Source of the DNA: an uncultured Clostridiaceae bacterium
Lineage (GTDB): Bacteria > Bacillota > Clostridia > TANB77 > CAG-508
DNA length: 37,363 nt
Direction of reading: 5' to 3'
Assembly (NCBI GenBank): GCA_946493085.1
Contig: CAMMAC010000015.1
Coordinates: 1-37,363 of the forward strand
Positions 17,561 through 26,407 of the stretch are shown piece by piece (positions within the stretch are counted from its first letter, which is position 1; every line of letters begins with the position of its first letter). The notes beneath the pieces are model-generated. The model searched no databases. It was not told the origin of the DNA and was given only the letters and a program-made list of their open reading frames with translations. The translations under genes were made by a program, and so were the position numbers.

Positions 17561-18402
17561 AATATACCTGCTTCACCTATATGTGCTGAATATAAAAACA
17601 AATAATATTCTCCTGTTAAATTACTCACATCATATTCTAATTCTTGTATAGAATTAGCTGAGTTTACTCCTCCTGTATTAATTGCCTTTGTAGAAATATT
17701 TTGACATTCTGCTAAAGAAGTTGGCATTGTTTTGCTCACTCCCATCCCTACTTCTCCTGTATGATATACATGTACTTTTGCCTTTATTTTTTTTACGTTT
17801 GTAATATCTATCGTTTTAGTAGTAGATACGTATCCGTTTTGTTCAATCGATTGAGGCATTCTATTATGTGCTGTAGTTGATGGCATAAATGCATCTTCTT
17901 CCGTATATTTTGATCCCATCAAATAATTTCCACTGCTACTACCTGTTCCTGTAATTTTTTGCCCATTTACATATGCCGTTTTGCCTTCTGTGATATCTTC
18001 CGCCGTAGCAGTTGCATCCTTTGTTCTTTTCTGTAATATTTTACCAATATTTTTTGCCATTGTTTCTGCTGTATCTGTTTGTGCAGTTTGTACTCCTTCG
18101 CTCGTTATAGCTGTTGCTATTATTTTTTTAAAATTTTCTAATTTCTCCATTGCATCTGCCATGGAATCATCAAAAATTCCTTCTCCTGCATTTGCTAACT
18201 CTTCATATAAGGCATTTAATTGATTTTCTTCTTCTATTTTGGCCAGTTCTGTATTTTCTTTCGCTTTTTGTGCCATTGTAATAATTCCATTATCTCCTAC
18301 AGTTGCATTTAGGCTTACTCCTGCCAAAATAATTAAGACTACGATTGTTACTGCTAAAGTTATCATCGTAATTCCTTCTTCTTTACTCTTTTGTTTTGGC
18401 AT
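17542..18402 (-). CDS. Pilin-like protein 2 with fibre-like motif
   Basis: The 286-residue protein begins MPKQKSKEEG|ITMITLAV, then ILAGVSLNATVGDNGIITMA, the same prepilin-like leader as the other three copies. Mature position 5 is Thr, not Glu. A helical region (about 45-120) is followed by GKTAYVNGQKITGTGSSSG (near 140), the same phage-fibre-like motif as in pilin-like protein 1, and a beta-rich C-terminus (about 160-286) that I do not recognise. AGGAGG precedes the ATG. It lies 155 bp after recR. Confidence 0.72.
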   Translation of the reverse strand: MPKQKSKEEGITMITLAVTIVVLIILAGVSLNATVGDNGIITMAQKAKENTELAKIEEENQLNALYEELANAGEGIFDDSMADAMEKLENFKKIIATAITSEGVQTAQTDTAETMAKNIGKILQKRTKDATATAEDITEGKTAYVNGQKITGTGSSSGNYLMGSKYTEEDAFMPSTTAHNRMPQSIEQNGYVSTTKTIDITNVKKIKAKVHVYHTGEVGMGVSKTMPTSLAECQNISTKAINTGGVNSANSIQELEYDVSNLTGEYYLFLYSAHIGEAGIFYWKLE

Positions 18403-18557
18403 TTAAAATTCCTCCCTACTTTTTCTTATAGGAAGGATTATATCTTTTCTCTATTTTTTCTTACATTTTATTTTTGCTTTTTGCTGATAACTTATTTCCA
18501 TAATTTTTGACTTTTTTCTTGGGGTGTCTCACTTATCCCTGACATTTTTAGGACACA

Positions 18558-19157
18558 TTACAATTCTCTTCTTCCCTCTAGTGCTTTGCTCAAAGTTACC
18601 TCGTCCGTATACTCTAAGTCTCCTCCTACTGGAATGCCATGGGCAATTCTAGTAACTTTTATTCCCATTGGTTTTACTAGTTTGGAAATATACATGGCGG
18701 TTGCTTCTCCTTCTACTCGTGGGTTTGTTGCTAGGATAAGTTCTTTTACGGTTCCGTCCATTAATCTACTTAAAAGTTCTTTTATTTTAATATCATCTGG
18801 ACCTACTCCATTCATTGGTGAAATGGAACCGTGTAATACATGATATAGTCCATTAAATTCATGTGTTCTTTCCATTGCTACTACATCTTTTACATCTTCT
18901 ACTACGCAAATAACACTTTCATCTCTTCTAGGGTTAGAACAAATTTCGCATGGATCTGTATCAGATATATTAAAACATTTGGAACAATATTTTAAATTCT
19001 TTTTGGCATTCATAATCGCATCTACAAATTCTTTTACCTCTTCTTCTGGTCTATCCAAAATATAGAAGGCTAGCCTTGCGGCTGTTTTGTTTCCGATGCT
19101 TGGTAATTTTTCAAAACTCTCTATTAGTTTTTCAATAGATGGTGAATAATATGACAT
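18558..19157 (-). CDS. recR: Recombination mediator RecR
   Basis: The 199-residue protein is full length. It has an N-terminal HhH ([17 protein letters not shown], 17-33), a C4 zinc finger ([17 protein letters not shown], near 57-73) and a Toprim domain (CVVEDVKD near 82; [17 protein letters not shown] near 170). RecR works with RecO and RecF to load RecA at gaps. It is 16 nt after ybaB in the tadA-ffs-dnaX-ybaB-recR cluster. Its ribosome site is weak, so it is probably coupled to ybaB translation. Confidence 0.97.
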   Translation of the reverse strand: MSYYSPSIEKLIESFEKLPSIGNKTAARLAFYILDRPEEEVKEFVDAIMNAKKNLKYCSKCFNISDTDPCEICSNPRRDESVICVVEDVKDVVAMERTHEFNGLYHVLHGSISPMNGVGPDDIKIKELLSRLMDGTVKELILATNPRVEGEATAMYISKLVKPMGIKVTRIAHGIPVGGDLEYTDEVTLSKALEGRREL

Positions 19158-19173
19158 TTCTTTTTCTCGCTTC

Positions 19174-19518
19174 CTACATCATTCCTGGTATGTTATATTT
19201 TGAAAGACCTGCGGCTTGTGCGCTATCTACTTTTTTTAGTGCATCGTTTACGCAAGTTAAAATTAGGTCTTGTAACATTTCTACATCTTCTGGGTCTACT
19301 ACTTCTTTTTGTATTTTAATTTCTTTTATTTCTTTACTTCCAGATACTTTTACGCTGACTGCTCCTCCTCCCGCTGTACTTTCAAATTCTTTTTGTGCTA
19401 ACTCTTCTTGTGTTTTTTCCATATCTGCTTGCATTTTTTTGGCTTCTTTCATTAATTGATTGATATTCATTCCTCCGAAGCCTCCCATTCCTCCTGGAAA
19501 TCCTCCTCTTTTTGACAT
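19174..19518 (-). CDS. ybaB: YbaB/EbfC family nucleoid-associated protein
   Basis: The 114-residue protein has a Gly/Met-rich start ([22 protein letters not shown]), a helical arm with [17 protein letters not shown] and the conserved VSVKVSG...[20 protein letters not shown]. It binds DNA as a dimer; its exact role is unclear. AGAGGAG precedes the ATG. Its location between dnaX and recR is the standard bacterial arrangement. Confidence 0.95.
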   Translation of the reverse strand: MSKRGGFPGGMGGFGGMNINQLMKEAKKMQADMEKTQEELAQKEFESTAGGGAVSVKVSGSKEIKEIKIQKEVVDPEDVEMLQDLILTCVNDALKKVDSAQAAGLSKYNIPGMM

Positions 19519-19580
19519 ATTCTTTCTCTCCTCTATTTTTATTTAGGTTTTTTGTATGCGGTTTTACCTATAAACCTTTC

Positions 19581-21212
19581 TTATTCTTCTATAATATGAA
19601 TTGGCAAATCTAAATCTTCTGCAAAGGTTTCTATTGCATTTGCCTGTGGCATTTCTGGCTGACTGCTTGCATTTTCTATATATTTTACTCTCATGGTTTT
19701 TCCTAATTCCATAGAGATTCTTCTTTCTAGCTCTGTTTGGTTTTCTGATTTTTCTAAAATTGTTTTTCCAAATGGTGTAATTGCCTTCGGAAATACAATA
19801 CCTACTGTCATATCATTTACTTCTTTTGCGGTTGTATTCATCAAGTTGGTGTATAGCATAATTTTTCCTGTATCCTTTAGGTCTTTTAATACTTTAGGCC
19901 AGCAAGCTAAATTTTCCCCTGTTTTTGTTGGTACCACGTTGTTTCTTTTTACTAAAGTTTCTTGTGGCATTTTTGGTGCCTCTACAACTGTTTTTTGCGT
20001 AGGGATTTCCACATTTGTTACTTTTTTGTGGATAACTTCTCCGTGCCTTAAGTTTTCTACCTGTTTTTGCAAGTAATTTACTTTTTGTTCTAATTGTTGT
20101 ATTTGCTCTGCTTCACTTCCACCTGTTGCTCCAAAATCTCTTGCACATAATTTAATAACCGTTACTTGGAATAAAATTAGCTTTTGACTAGACCATTTCA
20201 TTTCGTTTTCTAAGTTAGATAACGCATATACAATGCCTAACGCTGTTGTCCTATCCACGTTTTCTGTAAGCTTTGCTAGTTTTTTGGTTTCTTCTTCACT
20301 ATACAAAGGGGCTTTTTTGGTTGCACCATACACTAAAATGTCTTTTGCATATTTTATCATTTCCCATAGGAAATTTTGTATATCTTTTCCTTCTTTTACG
20401 ACTTCTTCTATTACATTTAAGGCATCTTCCACCTTACAATTGATAATTGCTTCCAAAATAGCCTCTATAAACTGAAGTTTTGGTATCCCTACTAAATCTT
20501 TGATTTTATCTTCGTCTATTTTGGTTTCTCCATCTTGCAAACACCTTTCTAGAATGGAAAGTGCATCTCTCATAGCCCCTTCTGACAAAATAGCAATTGT
20601 AGAAACTGCTTCTTTGGTAATTTCTATATTCATTTTTTCACAAATAGATGTTAAATGCCCAGCAATATCTTCATTGGCTATTTTTTTAAAGTCAAAACGT
20701 TGGCATCTGGATAAAATAGTAGCTGGCAATTTTTGTGGCTCTGTTGTTGCTAGAATAAACTTTACATGTGCTGGTGGCTCTTCTAAGGTTTTTAATAGTG
20801 CATTGAAAGCTCCTGTAGATAGCATATGTACCTCGTCTATAATATAGACTCTATATTTAGCAACCGTTGGCAAAAAATTTACCTCATCACGTATTTGCCT
20901 AATATCTTCTACACTGTTGTTAGAAGCTGCATCCATTTCCACAATATCCGTTAGAGTTCCCGCCATTGCCGCTTTGCAAATTTCACATTCATTGCATGGC
21001 TCTCCGTCTTTGGGATTTAAACAGTTTACTGCTCTTGCTAAGATTTTAGCTGCAGAAGTTTTTCCTGTTCCCCTTCCTCCGTTAAACAAATAAGCATGTC
21101 CTACTCTTCCGGCTATGATTTGATTTTTTAGGGTTCTTGTAATATGTTCTTGTCCTACCATTTCTCCAAAAGTAGTAGGTCTAAACTTTCTATACAAAGA
21201 TGTATATTCCAA
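19581..21212 (-). CDS. dnaX: DNA polymerase III subunits gamma/tau
   Basis: From the preferred TTG start (21210-21212) the protein is 543 residues, beginning LEYTSLYRKFRPTTF like other DnaX. It has Walker A FNGGRGTGKTSAAK (near 48), zinc cysteines CLNPKDGEPCNECEIC (near 65), Walker B IIDEVHML and sensor ATTEPQKLP; the C-terminal 200 residues are the variable tau part. It is the clamp-loader motor of the replisome. An in-frame ATG at 21299 lies inside the SRP RNA gene and has no ribosome site, whereas the TTG has GAGGTGAG 4-5 nt upstream. It is followed by ybaB and recR. Confidence 0.96.
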   Translation of the reverse strand: MEYTSLYRKFRPTTFGEMVGQEHITRTLKNQIIAGRVGHAYLFNGGRGTGKTSAAKILARAVNCLNPKDGEPCNECEICKAAMAGTLTDIVEMDAASNNSVEDIRQIRDEVNFLPTVAKYRVYIIDEVHMLSTGAFNALLKTLEEPPAHVKFILATTEPQKLPATILSRCQRFDFKKIANEDIAGHLTSICEKMNIEITKEAVSTIAILSEGAMRDALSILERCLQDGETKIDEDKIKDLVGIPKLQFIEAILEAIINCKVEDALNVIEEVVKEGKDIQNFLWEMIKYAKDILVYGATKKAPLYSEEETKKLAKLTENVDRTTALGIVYALSNLENEMKWSSQKLILFQVTVIKLCARDFGATGGSEAEQIQQLEQKVNYLQKQVENLRHGEVIHKKVTNVEIPTQKTVVEAPKMPQETLVKRNNVVPTKTGENLACWPKVLKDLKDTGKIMLYTNLMNTTAKEVNDMTVGIVFPKAITPFGKTILEKSENQTELERRISMELGKTMRVKYIENASSQPEMPQANAIETFAEDLDLPIHIIEE

Positions 21213-21251
21213 AAAGCTCACCTCTTCCTTTTCGGTTTTTCCCTGTAAAAA

Positions 21252-21397
21252 ACGGTATAAGCTTTTTGTAATTTCTCTATGGAAGATAATTTCACACATA
21301 AGTGACTACTTATTGCTGCTTCCTTCCGGACCTGACAAGGTTCATAGGCTTACATTGAATTATCCTCCATAGAAAAATCACATTTTTCTCATACCGT
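21252..21397 (-). ncRNA. ffs: Signal recognition particle RNA
   Basis: The core GTCAGGTCCGGAAGGAAGCAGC (minus strand, about 21347-21326) is the conserved SRP helix-8 loop. Outer segments pair: ACGGTAT (21397-21391) with ATACCGT (21258-21252), and CTATGGAGGATAATT with AATTATCTTCCATAG. That gives about 146 nt, without a visible Alu domain. A T-run follows the 3' end. It lies directly upstream of dnaX, as in Bacillus. Confidence 0.9.
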
Positions 21398-21446
21398 TTT
21401 TATTATATACTGAATTCTTTGTTTTCGCAATAGTTATTTTGATTTT

Positions 21447-22197
21447 TTACAGATTTACTCTTTTGAAAACGAAAGCTGACATATCTGTTATTTCTTTACT
21501 ACTCGTTCCCTCTTCTATTAAATTACCACAAGGCAAATCTAGAGAAATGTTAGCTTTATAGCTTTTGTCTTTTAACGCTATCACAAAGTCAAAGCTTACT
21601 GCAAATTGCATATCTTCCTGTGTAGTACTCGTTTTTGCAATTAGGGTGCCATCATGAGTTATTTCTTCGTCTTCATTGGAAACATAATTTCCGGATGCCT
21701 GTATTCGTAAAACGAATAGCTATATTTCCACCTTGATTTCCTATTTGTAGCATCTTTAGGTCTGTTTGTGTGCCACCCTGATAGGTAAGTGATTGGTTTT
21801 GTATGACATAATCTTCTGTATAAGTAAATGCTCTTCCTTCTCCACTATTTGGCATATAGGATTTAATTGCTCCTACTGCTGGTGTTTTTGTAATTTGTAT
21901 GTTCTCTATGCTTACACTTTTAATGGTTTCATCTTCATCTGCATTTTCACTTTTTTCTATGGAAAAGTAAATATCATTGTTTTGATAAATATCCATGTTC
22001 CACTTTTCTATGCTATCTGCATGTTCTACACCTTCTGCTGTACTAATCATAGTTATCTTAGAAAGATAGAAAGGCATATCCTTTTCCCCTTCTACACTAT
22101 ACCTAATCATCATAATCCCTACTATGCAAATTAAAATAACAAGAAAAGCTACGGCAAGAACTGCTTTAATAATCTCTTTCTTTTTTTGTTTTTCCAA
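21447..22197 (-). CDS. Unknown membrane-anchored protein, read through a +1 frameshift at CGG
   Basis: Two frames join into a 249-residue protein: a lysine-rich start, one membrane helix (about 10-32) and an extracytoplasmic part (PFYLSKITMISTAEGVE, later VSFDFVIALKDKSYKANISL) to the stop at 21447. I recognise no family. The start is TTG at 22195-22197, with AGGAGG 7 nt upstream. Frame 0 would stop after 174 residues. Skipping base 21693 in ATC CGG AAA turns reading to GGA AAT TAT GTT and opens another 81 codons with a natural end (AFVFKRVNL). The break is at CGG followed by A, as in YkvI and phosphoglucomutase. An upstream in-frame ATG overlaps tRNA-Ser and is rejected. Confidence 0.7.
21690..21693 (-). 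other. Proposed CGGA +1 frameshift site in the unknown gene
   Basis: Minus strand: ACA GGC ATC CGG AAA TTA in frame 0; ATC [C] GGA AAT TAT GTT in the open +1 frame. ATC in the P-site cannot re-pair as TCC, so simple slippage of the preceding tRNA is unlikely. Confidence 0.7.
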
Positions 22198-22220
22198 TTT
22201 AGAACCTCCTGCTTTTGTTT

Positions 22221-22311
22221 TGGCGGAGTGGGTGGGATTCGAACCCACGTGCCAATTTCTTGGCGAACTGTTTTCGAGACAGCTTCGTTATGACCACTTC
22301 GATACCACTCC
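22221..22311 (-). tRNA. tRNA-Ser (CGA)
   Basis: The 91-nt minus-strand gene has a long variable arm and CCA encoded. Anticodon loop CTCGAAA gives CGA, reading TCG codons. It begins GGAGTGG and ends CCACTCC before GCCA. Confidence 0.95.
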
Positions 22312-22346
22312 TTTTTTATTGTATGTCCCCCTTTTACGGGACATTC

Positions 22347-22811
22347 CTACTTTCTTTTTTTCTTTCTTAATATTTGGAAAAAGTCTTGCAAAATCTTTTC
22401 GCATTCTTCTTGCAAAATTCCCTTTTCTACCTCTACGTGATGGTTAAAAGGATAATCTTCTAATAGATTTAAAACGCTACCGCATGCTCCTGTTTTGCTA
22501 TCCATAGTTCCTATGTACACTTTTTTTAGTCTTGCTTGTATCATGGCTCCCGCACACATAGAACATGGCTCTAGTGTAACATACATTTCGCAATCCTGCA
22601 AGCGCCATGCCCCTAACTTTTTACTTGCTTTTTGAATGGCTCTTATTTCTGCATGATGGGTAGTATCTTTTTTGGCTTCTTTTTGGTTATGCGCTCTTGC
22701 AATGATTTTTCCTTCTTTTACAATCACTGCTCCTACGGGTACCTCATCTTCTTCAAACGCTTTTTTTGCCTCTTTTAGGGCTTCTTTCATAAATTTTTTT
22801 TTACTTTCCAT
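22347..22811 (-). CDS. tadA: tRNA-specific adenosine deaminase
   Basis: The 154-residue protein has the zinc deaminase motifs H53-A-E55 and P82-C83-SM-C86. It converts adenosine-34 to inosine in tRNA-Arg(ACG), which then reads CGU, CGC and CGA but not CGG. That is relevant here because CGG is the one arginine codon not used as sense. The start is the ATG at 22811 with GAGAGG 5 nt upstream; an ATG 4 codons earlier overlaps the ribosome site. It begins the tadA-ffs-dnaX-ybaB-recR cluster. Confidence 0.94.
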   Translation of the reverse strand: MESKKKFMKEALKEAKKAFEEDEVPVGAVIVKEGKIIARAHNQKEAKKDTTHHAEIRAIQKASKKLGAWRLQDCEMYVTLEPCSMCAGAMIQARLKKVYIGTMDSKTGACGSVLNLLEDYPFNHHVEVEKGILQEECEKILQDFFQILRKKKRK

Positions 22812-22896
22812 TTTTCCTCTCATTTCTTTGCTTTTTTATTATATATGATTTTTCTCATAAATTCAATTTTTTATGGTATATTTGTGTAATTTGTAA

Positions 22897-22920
22897 GGGA
22901 GTTCTAAAACCAGAACTCCC
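22897..22920 (-). terminator. Terminator after tRNA-Arg
   Basis: GGGAGTTCT (22897-22905) pairs with AGAACTCCC (22912-22920), 5 nt past the tRNA 3' end on the minus strand. Confidence 0.7.
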
Positions 22921-22925
22921 TTTTA

Positions 22926-23002
22926 TGGTGTGCCAGAAGGGAATCGAACCCCCGACCTGCAGTTTAGGAAACTGTCGCTCTATCCTACTGAGCTACTGGC
23001 AC
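22926..23002 (-). tRNA. tRNA-Arg (CCU)
   Basis: The 77-nt minus-strand gene (GTGCCAG/CTGGCAC acceptor, CCA encoded) has anticodon loop TTCCTAA, so anticodon CCT reading AGG. It cannot read CGG. Confidence 0.93.
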
Positions 23003-23068
23003 ATATTATGTTTTTTATTGTAGCATACTCTTTTCCTTTTTGCAAGCTAAAATCTACCTTCTAATGGG

Positions 23069-23104
23069 AAAGGAACTTGCTTTTTATTTAGTACAAGTTC
23101 CTTT
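23069..23104 (-). terminator. Terminator after pilin-like gene 3
   Basis: AAAGGAACTTG (23069-23079) pairs with CAAGTTCCTTT (23094-23104), 13 nt past the minus-strand stop at 23117. Confidence 0.75.
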
Positions 23105-23116
23105 TTCTTTTTTATT

Positions 23117-24217
23117 TTATGAGTTACTTTCTTCCTTAATATAAAGCTGAACACGGAAAGAACAGGTTTCATTCTTTGTAGTTGTACTCGTTCCATCACG
23201 TTCTGCTGCAAAATCTGTAGTTCCGTTGCAGAATCCTCCTCTATCTACACATGTAGCACCACTACGAGCAAAATATTCGGTTGTCCATTCTTCACAATTT
23301 CCTACCATATCATGAATATTACAATAATTATCTGCTGCGTAGTCACCTGTTCGTTCTTTTTTATTTGTTCCTATATTTCCATATTTTTTATCTGTAGTAG
23401 CAGCTAATAAATAAGATTCTTCTCTATTTTGACAGATAAAATTCAATGCCGTATCCCAAGCATAACTACTTACTAATTCACTTGTTACAAATTCATTTTC
23501 ATTAAACATAGCACTTGCTTGTTTAAATGCTTCGTCTCGTGTTACATTTGTATAAGCATTTGCCTCCGCTTTGCAAACATTATTTTCTCCTTGTTCATAT
23601 CTTCCTAGATAAAATCCTCCATTAACATTTGCACTAACTTTAAAGGCATCTATTGTTTTATTAGCAATGGAATTTACATTTTCTTCTCCATAATAAGTTG
23701 CTATTTCTTCATTAATACCTACTTCTTCAGCTTCTTTATCTACATAGAAAATTCTTCTTGCTAAATTATTTGTCTTAACTCCATTAGTTGTTTGGTAATC
23801 TTTTACTGGAATCCATACAAATTGATTATTTTTTCCATCTTCTATTACAACACCTTCTTCTACATATATACCGCTATCCTTTGCTACATGAAATCCCCCA
23901 GGAATTGTTACTACATTGCCCACTTCATCTTTTAATTTTGTATTTTCTTTAAATTCTTCTCCACTTTTTTTAGCATCTTTTATTCTTTTTTCACTTGTTG
24001 TAATGTCGTTGACAATATTAGTATATTCCTCTTCTAATCTATTCATTTTTTCTAACTCATCTTGTGTTGCATTTGCATTTTCGCCCCTTGCTTGTAATGC
24101 CCTCTCTATAATTCCATTATCTCCTACTATCATACCAATAGACACACCTGCTAGAATAATTAGCACTATAATCGTAACGATTAATGCTATCATCGTAATT
24201 CCTTCACTTCTGTTCAT
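23117..24217 (-). CDS. Pilin-like protein 3 with SUMF1/FGE-like C-terminal domain
   Basis: The 366-residue protein has leader MNRSEG|ITMIALIV, then ILAGVSIGMIVGDNGIIERA. It continues with a helix (45-95) and a formylglycine-generating-enzyme/C-lectin-like domain (about 105-366): IPGGFHVAKDSG, FVWIPVKDY, GGFYLGRYEQG, SYAWDTALNFICQN, NIHDMVGNCEEWTTE, DRGGFCNGTTDF and CSFRVQLYI. The domain order and C-terminal RGG...FRV region match SUMF1-like folds. The same fold carries the variable end in many diversity-generating-retroelement targets, but no reverse transcriptase is here. It is probably a surface-exposed binding domain on a pilin-like anchor. AGGGGG precedes the ATG. Confidence 0.8.
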   Translation of the reverse strand: MNRSEGITMIALIVTIIVLIILAGVSIGMIVGDNGIIERALQARGENANATQDELEKMNRLEEEYTNIVNDITTSEKRIKDAKKSGEEFKENTKLKDEVGNVVTIPGGFHVAKDSGIYVEEGVVIEDGKNNQFVWIPVKDYQTTNGVKTNNLARRIFYVDKEAEEVGINEEIATYYGEENVNSIANKTIDAFKVSANVNGGFYLGRYEQGENNVCKAEANAYTNVTRDEAFKQASAMFNENEFVTSELVSSYAWDTALNFICQNREESYLLAATTDKKYGNIGTNKKERTGDYAADNYCNIHDMVGNCEEWTTEYFARSGATCVDRGGFCNGTTDFAAERDGTSTTTKNETCSFRVQLYIKEESNS

Positions 24218-24407
24218 TTTTCTTTCCCCCTATTCTTTTGTTTTCGACTCGAGTAGTATACATCTTTTTTTATACAAATACAAGCTATTTTAATTTTTTA
24301 TTCTAATTTAGTCCATTTTTATTATGAATTTTTCGTATACCTCTTATATAATACTACATTTTATGCTATAATGCTTATTTAAGAAACATAAAGGAGGCTC
24401 TATAACG

Positions 24408-25118
24408 ATGCAAAAAATTTTAGGCTATATGAGAAAAGCTATAAAAGACTACAATATGATTGAAGATGGAGACAAAATCGCTGTATGCTTATCTGGTGGT
24501 AAGGATTCCATTACCTTATTATTAGGTTTAAATCAACTTAAACGTTATTTTAATAAACAATTTGACATTATTGCTGTTAGTGTAAATCCAGGTTTTGACT
24601 TTTTTGATACTTCCTTTTTGAAAAAAACTTGTGAGGAAATTCAAGTTCCTCTTATCATTGAAAACAGTAATATTAAAGAAATTGTCTTTGATATACGTAA
24701 GGAAAAGAGACCTTGCTCATTATGTGCCAATATTCGTAGGGGTATTTTAAACTCTGTTGCTATTAGGGAAGGATGCAATAAGATTGCTTTAGGTCATAAT
24801 GAGGATGATGTTTTAGAAACTTTTCTAATGAATTTATTCTTAACTGGTGCCTTTTCTACTTTTGGACCATCTACTTATATGGATCGCTCTCACATTACAG
24901 TCATCAGACCTCTTGTATACGCATCTGAAAAAGAAATTAGGAAGTTTGTAAAAAGAGAGAATATTGCTGTGATGCAGAAGAATTGCCCTATGGATGGTGT
25001 TTCTAAAAGGGAATACATGAAGAATTTACTATTTCAGCTGAACTTAGATATCCCTATGGTTAGAGCTAACCTAATAGGTGTTATTAAGAGAAATCATATT
25101 AAGGGTTGGCATGAATAA
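24408..25118 (+). CDS. TtcA-like PP-loop ATPase, probable tRNA sulfurtransferase
   Basis: The 236-residue protein has the PP-loop S29-GGKDS34 and the metal/sulfur pair C103-SLC106, with GHNEDDVLETF near 134, a TtcA-type layout. TtcA makes 2-thiocytidine-32 in tRNA. Clostridia have several TtcA-like paralogues, so the tRNA target is uncertain. AAAGGAGG precedes the ATG. A TATAAT hexamer lies at about 24368-24373 as a likely -10. It is divergent from pilin-like gene 3. Confidence 0.85.
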   Translation: MQKILGYMRKAIKDYNMIEDGDKIAVCLSGGKDSITLLLGLNQLKRYFNKQFDIIAVSVNPGFDFFDTSFLKKTCEEIQVPLIIENSNIKEIVFDIRKEKRPCSLCANIRRGILNSVAIREGCNKIALGHNEDDVLETFLMNLFLTGAFSTFGPSTYMDRSHITVIRPLVYASEKEIRKFVKRENIAVMQKNCPMDGVSKREYMKNLLFQLNLDIPMVRANLIGVIKRNHIKGWHE

Positions 25119-25157
25119 AAAAAATCACATGGTACTTAATACCCATGTGATTTTTTT
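25117..25157. terminator. Bidirectional terminator
   Basis: TCACATGG (25125-25132) pairs with CCATGTGA (25143-25150), flanked by A8 on the left and T7 on the right. It serves the converging TtcA-like and pilin-like 4 genes. Confidence 0.92.
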
Positions 25158-25160
25158 GTT

Positions 25161-26372
25161 TTATCTTAAAATATACGGATCATCTTGAGTTCCGCTACCA
25201 GTTAGAACACTAAGATCTGCTTTTAATTTAATAACTGGTCTTACTCCCATATCTGCTATTGTATGCCATAGAAACCAATTTGTTCCTGCTCCCGTTGTAT
25301 TTCCTAAAATTTGAGTTATTCCTAATTCTCCTGTTTGAGTGATATTACGTATACAATATGATTCATCTTCTGTTCCTATTCCAGGTAAATAATCACTTAC
25401 TCCTCTAGTTTCATAACTTATGCCTCTCGAACCTAAAAAATAATTTTCATTAATGTTTAGAATTCCTGCACTATTTTGGCTTGTTGCCGCTTGCATAGCA
25501 TTGTAATCTTCTTGATAATAGTTATCTCCAATTTTCACTCCCGGATTTGTTACTTTGCTATTCGAACCTTTAACTGTAGTTACATAAGTGGTTATTCCAT
25601 CTACTGGATTAGAAGGATTACTTCCTATTACCCTTGCAGCTGTTGCATATTCTTCATTAATATAATTTTGGCACATAGCATTTAATACAGTAATTGCATT
25701 ATTATATGCTATTCGTGAATTACTTAAAGCTACACTATGATTAAAATTACTTTCTGTCCAACTTCTATTTAATTTTAAATTAGCTACGGATTTAAAACTT
25801 GTAATTTCTAGTTCTCCTTCTCTGTTATATAGTATTTGCCATAAGTTTGTTGCATTTGTCGTATCAAAACTCTGGTCTTCCGTATAACCTGTGTCTGTTG
25901 CTGCTATGGTAAATTGTTTTGAAGGTACATTATATTGTACATAATCTCCAGGTTTTAAATCTTCTATTTTTACATTCGTATCTGTATTTCCCATATATTC
26001 CGTCTCTTTATCTACTGTTATCAAGAATTGATAACCTTCCTGTGTAATTACTACTGCATTTTGTTCATCCTTTTTTATAATATTTCCTTGGGGAACAACT
26101 CCCTTCTCATAAATTCTGTCAATCCAATTATCTAATGTTACTATTCCCATATGATTGGCTTGTATATCTGACCTAGCTAATTCTATTTGTTCTTGATAAT
26201 TTCCTATTAAATTAGCTTCTTTAGCATTTTCAGCCTGTAACATCAAGCCATTATCACCTATCACTAGAGATAGCGATACTCCTGCTAATATAATCAATAC
26301 AATAATCGTAACTACTAGTGCTATCAATGTAATTCCTTGTTCTTTCCTGTCTCTTAACCTCTCTATAATCAA
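25161..26372 (-). CDS. Pilin-like protein 4 with unidentified C-terminal domain
   Basis: The 403-residue protein starts at TTG 26370-26372 (AAAGGAGG 8 nt upstream). The leader is RKEQG|ITLIALVV, then ILAGVSLSLVIGDNGLMLQA. The middle (about 60-140) contains a small beta domain (NAVVITQEGYQFLITVD). The C-terminal half has WQILYNREGELEIT, NSRIAYNNAITVLNAMCQN, NENYFLGSRG and VRPVIKLKADLSVLTGSGT. This WQIL...VRPVI pattern is common in surface proteins of uncultured Clostridia, but I cannot name the family. It is the fourth copy of the pilin-type leader in 11 kb. Confidence 0.75.
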   Translation of the reverse strand: MIIERLRDRKEQGITLIALVVTIIVLIILAGVSLSLVIGDNGLMLQAENAKEANLIGNYQEQIELARSDIQANHMGIVTLDNWIDRIYEKGVVPQGNIIKKDEQNAVVITQEGYQFLITVDKETEYMGNTDTNVKIEDLKPGDYVQYNVPSKQFTIAATDTGYTEDQSFDTTNATNLWQILYNREGELEITSFKSVANLKLNRSWTESNFNHSVALSNSRIAYNNAITVLNAMCQNYINEEYATAARVIGSNPSNPVDGITTYVTTVKGSNSKVTNPGVKIGDNYYQEDYNAMQAATSQNSAGILNINENYFLGSRGISYETRGVSDYLPGIGTEDESYCIRNITQTGELGITQILGNTTGAGTNWFLWHTIADMGVRPVIKLKADLSVLTGSGTQDDPYILR

Positions 26373-26407
26373 AGTTTACTCCTCCTTTGTTTTTTATTTT
26401 GTCATTT

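Noticed and set aside
21213..21299. Longer dnaX start at an upstream ATG
   Set aside because: The extension lies inside the SRP RNA gene and has no ribosome site; the TTG at 21212 has a good one and gives the usual N-terminus.
22198..22248. Longer start of the unknown gene
   Set aside because: It would read through the 3' end of tRNA-Ser(CGA); the TTG at 22197 has AGGAGG at the right distance.
23117..24217. Diversity-generating retroelement
   Set aside because: Only a SUMF1-like target-type domain is present. I see no reverse transcriptase or template repeat in the window.
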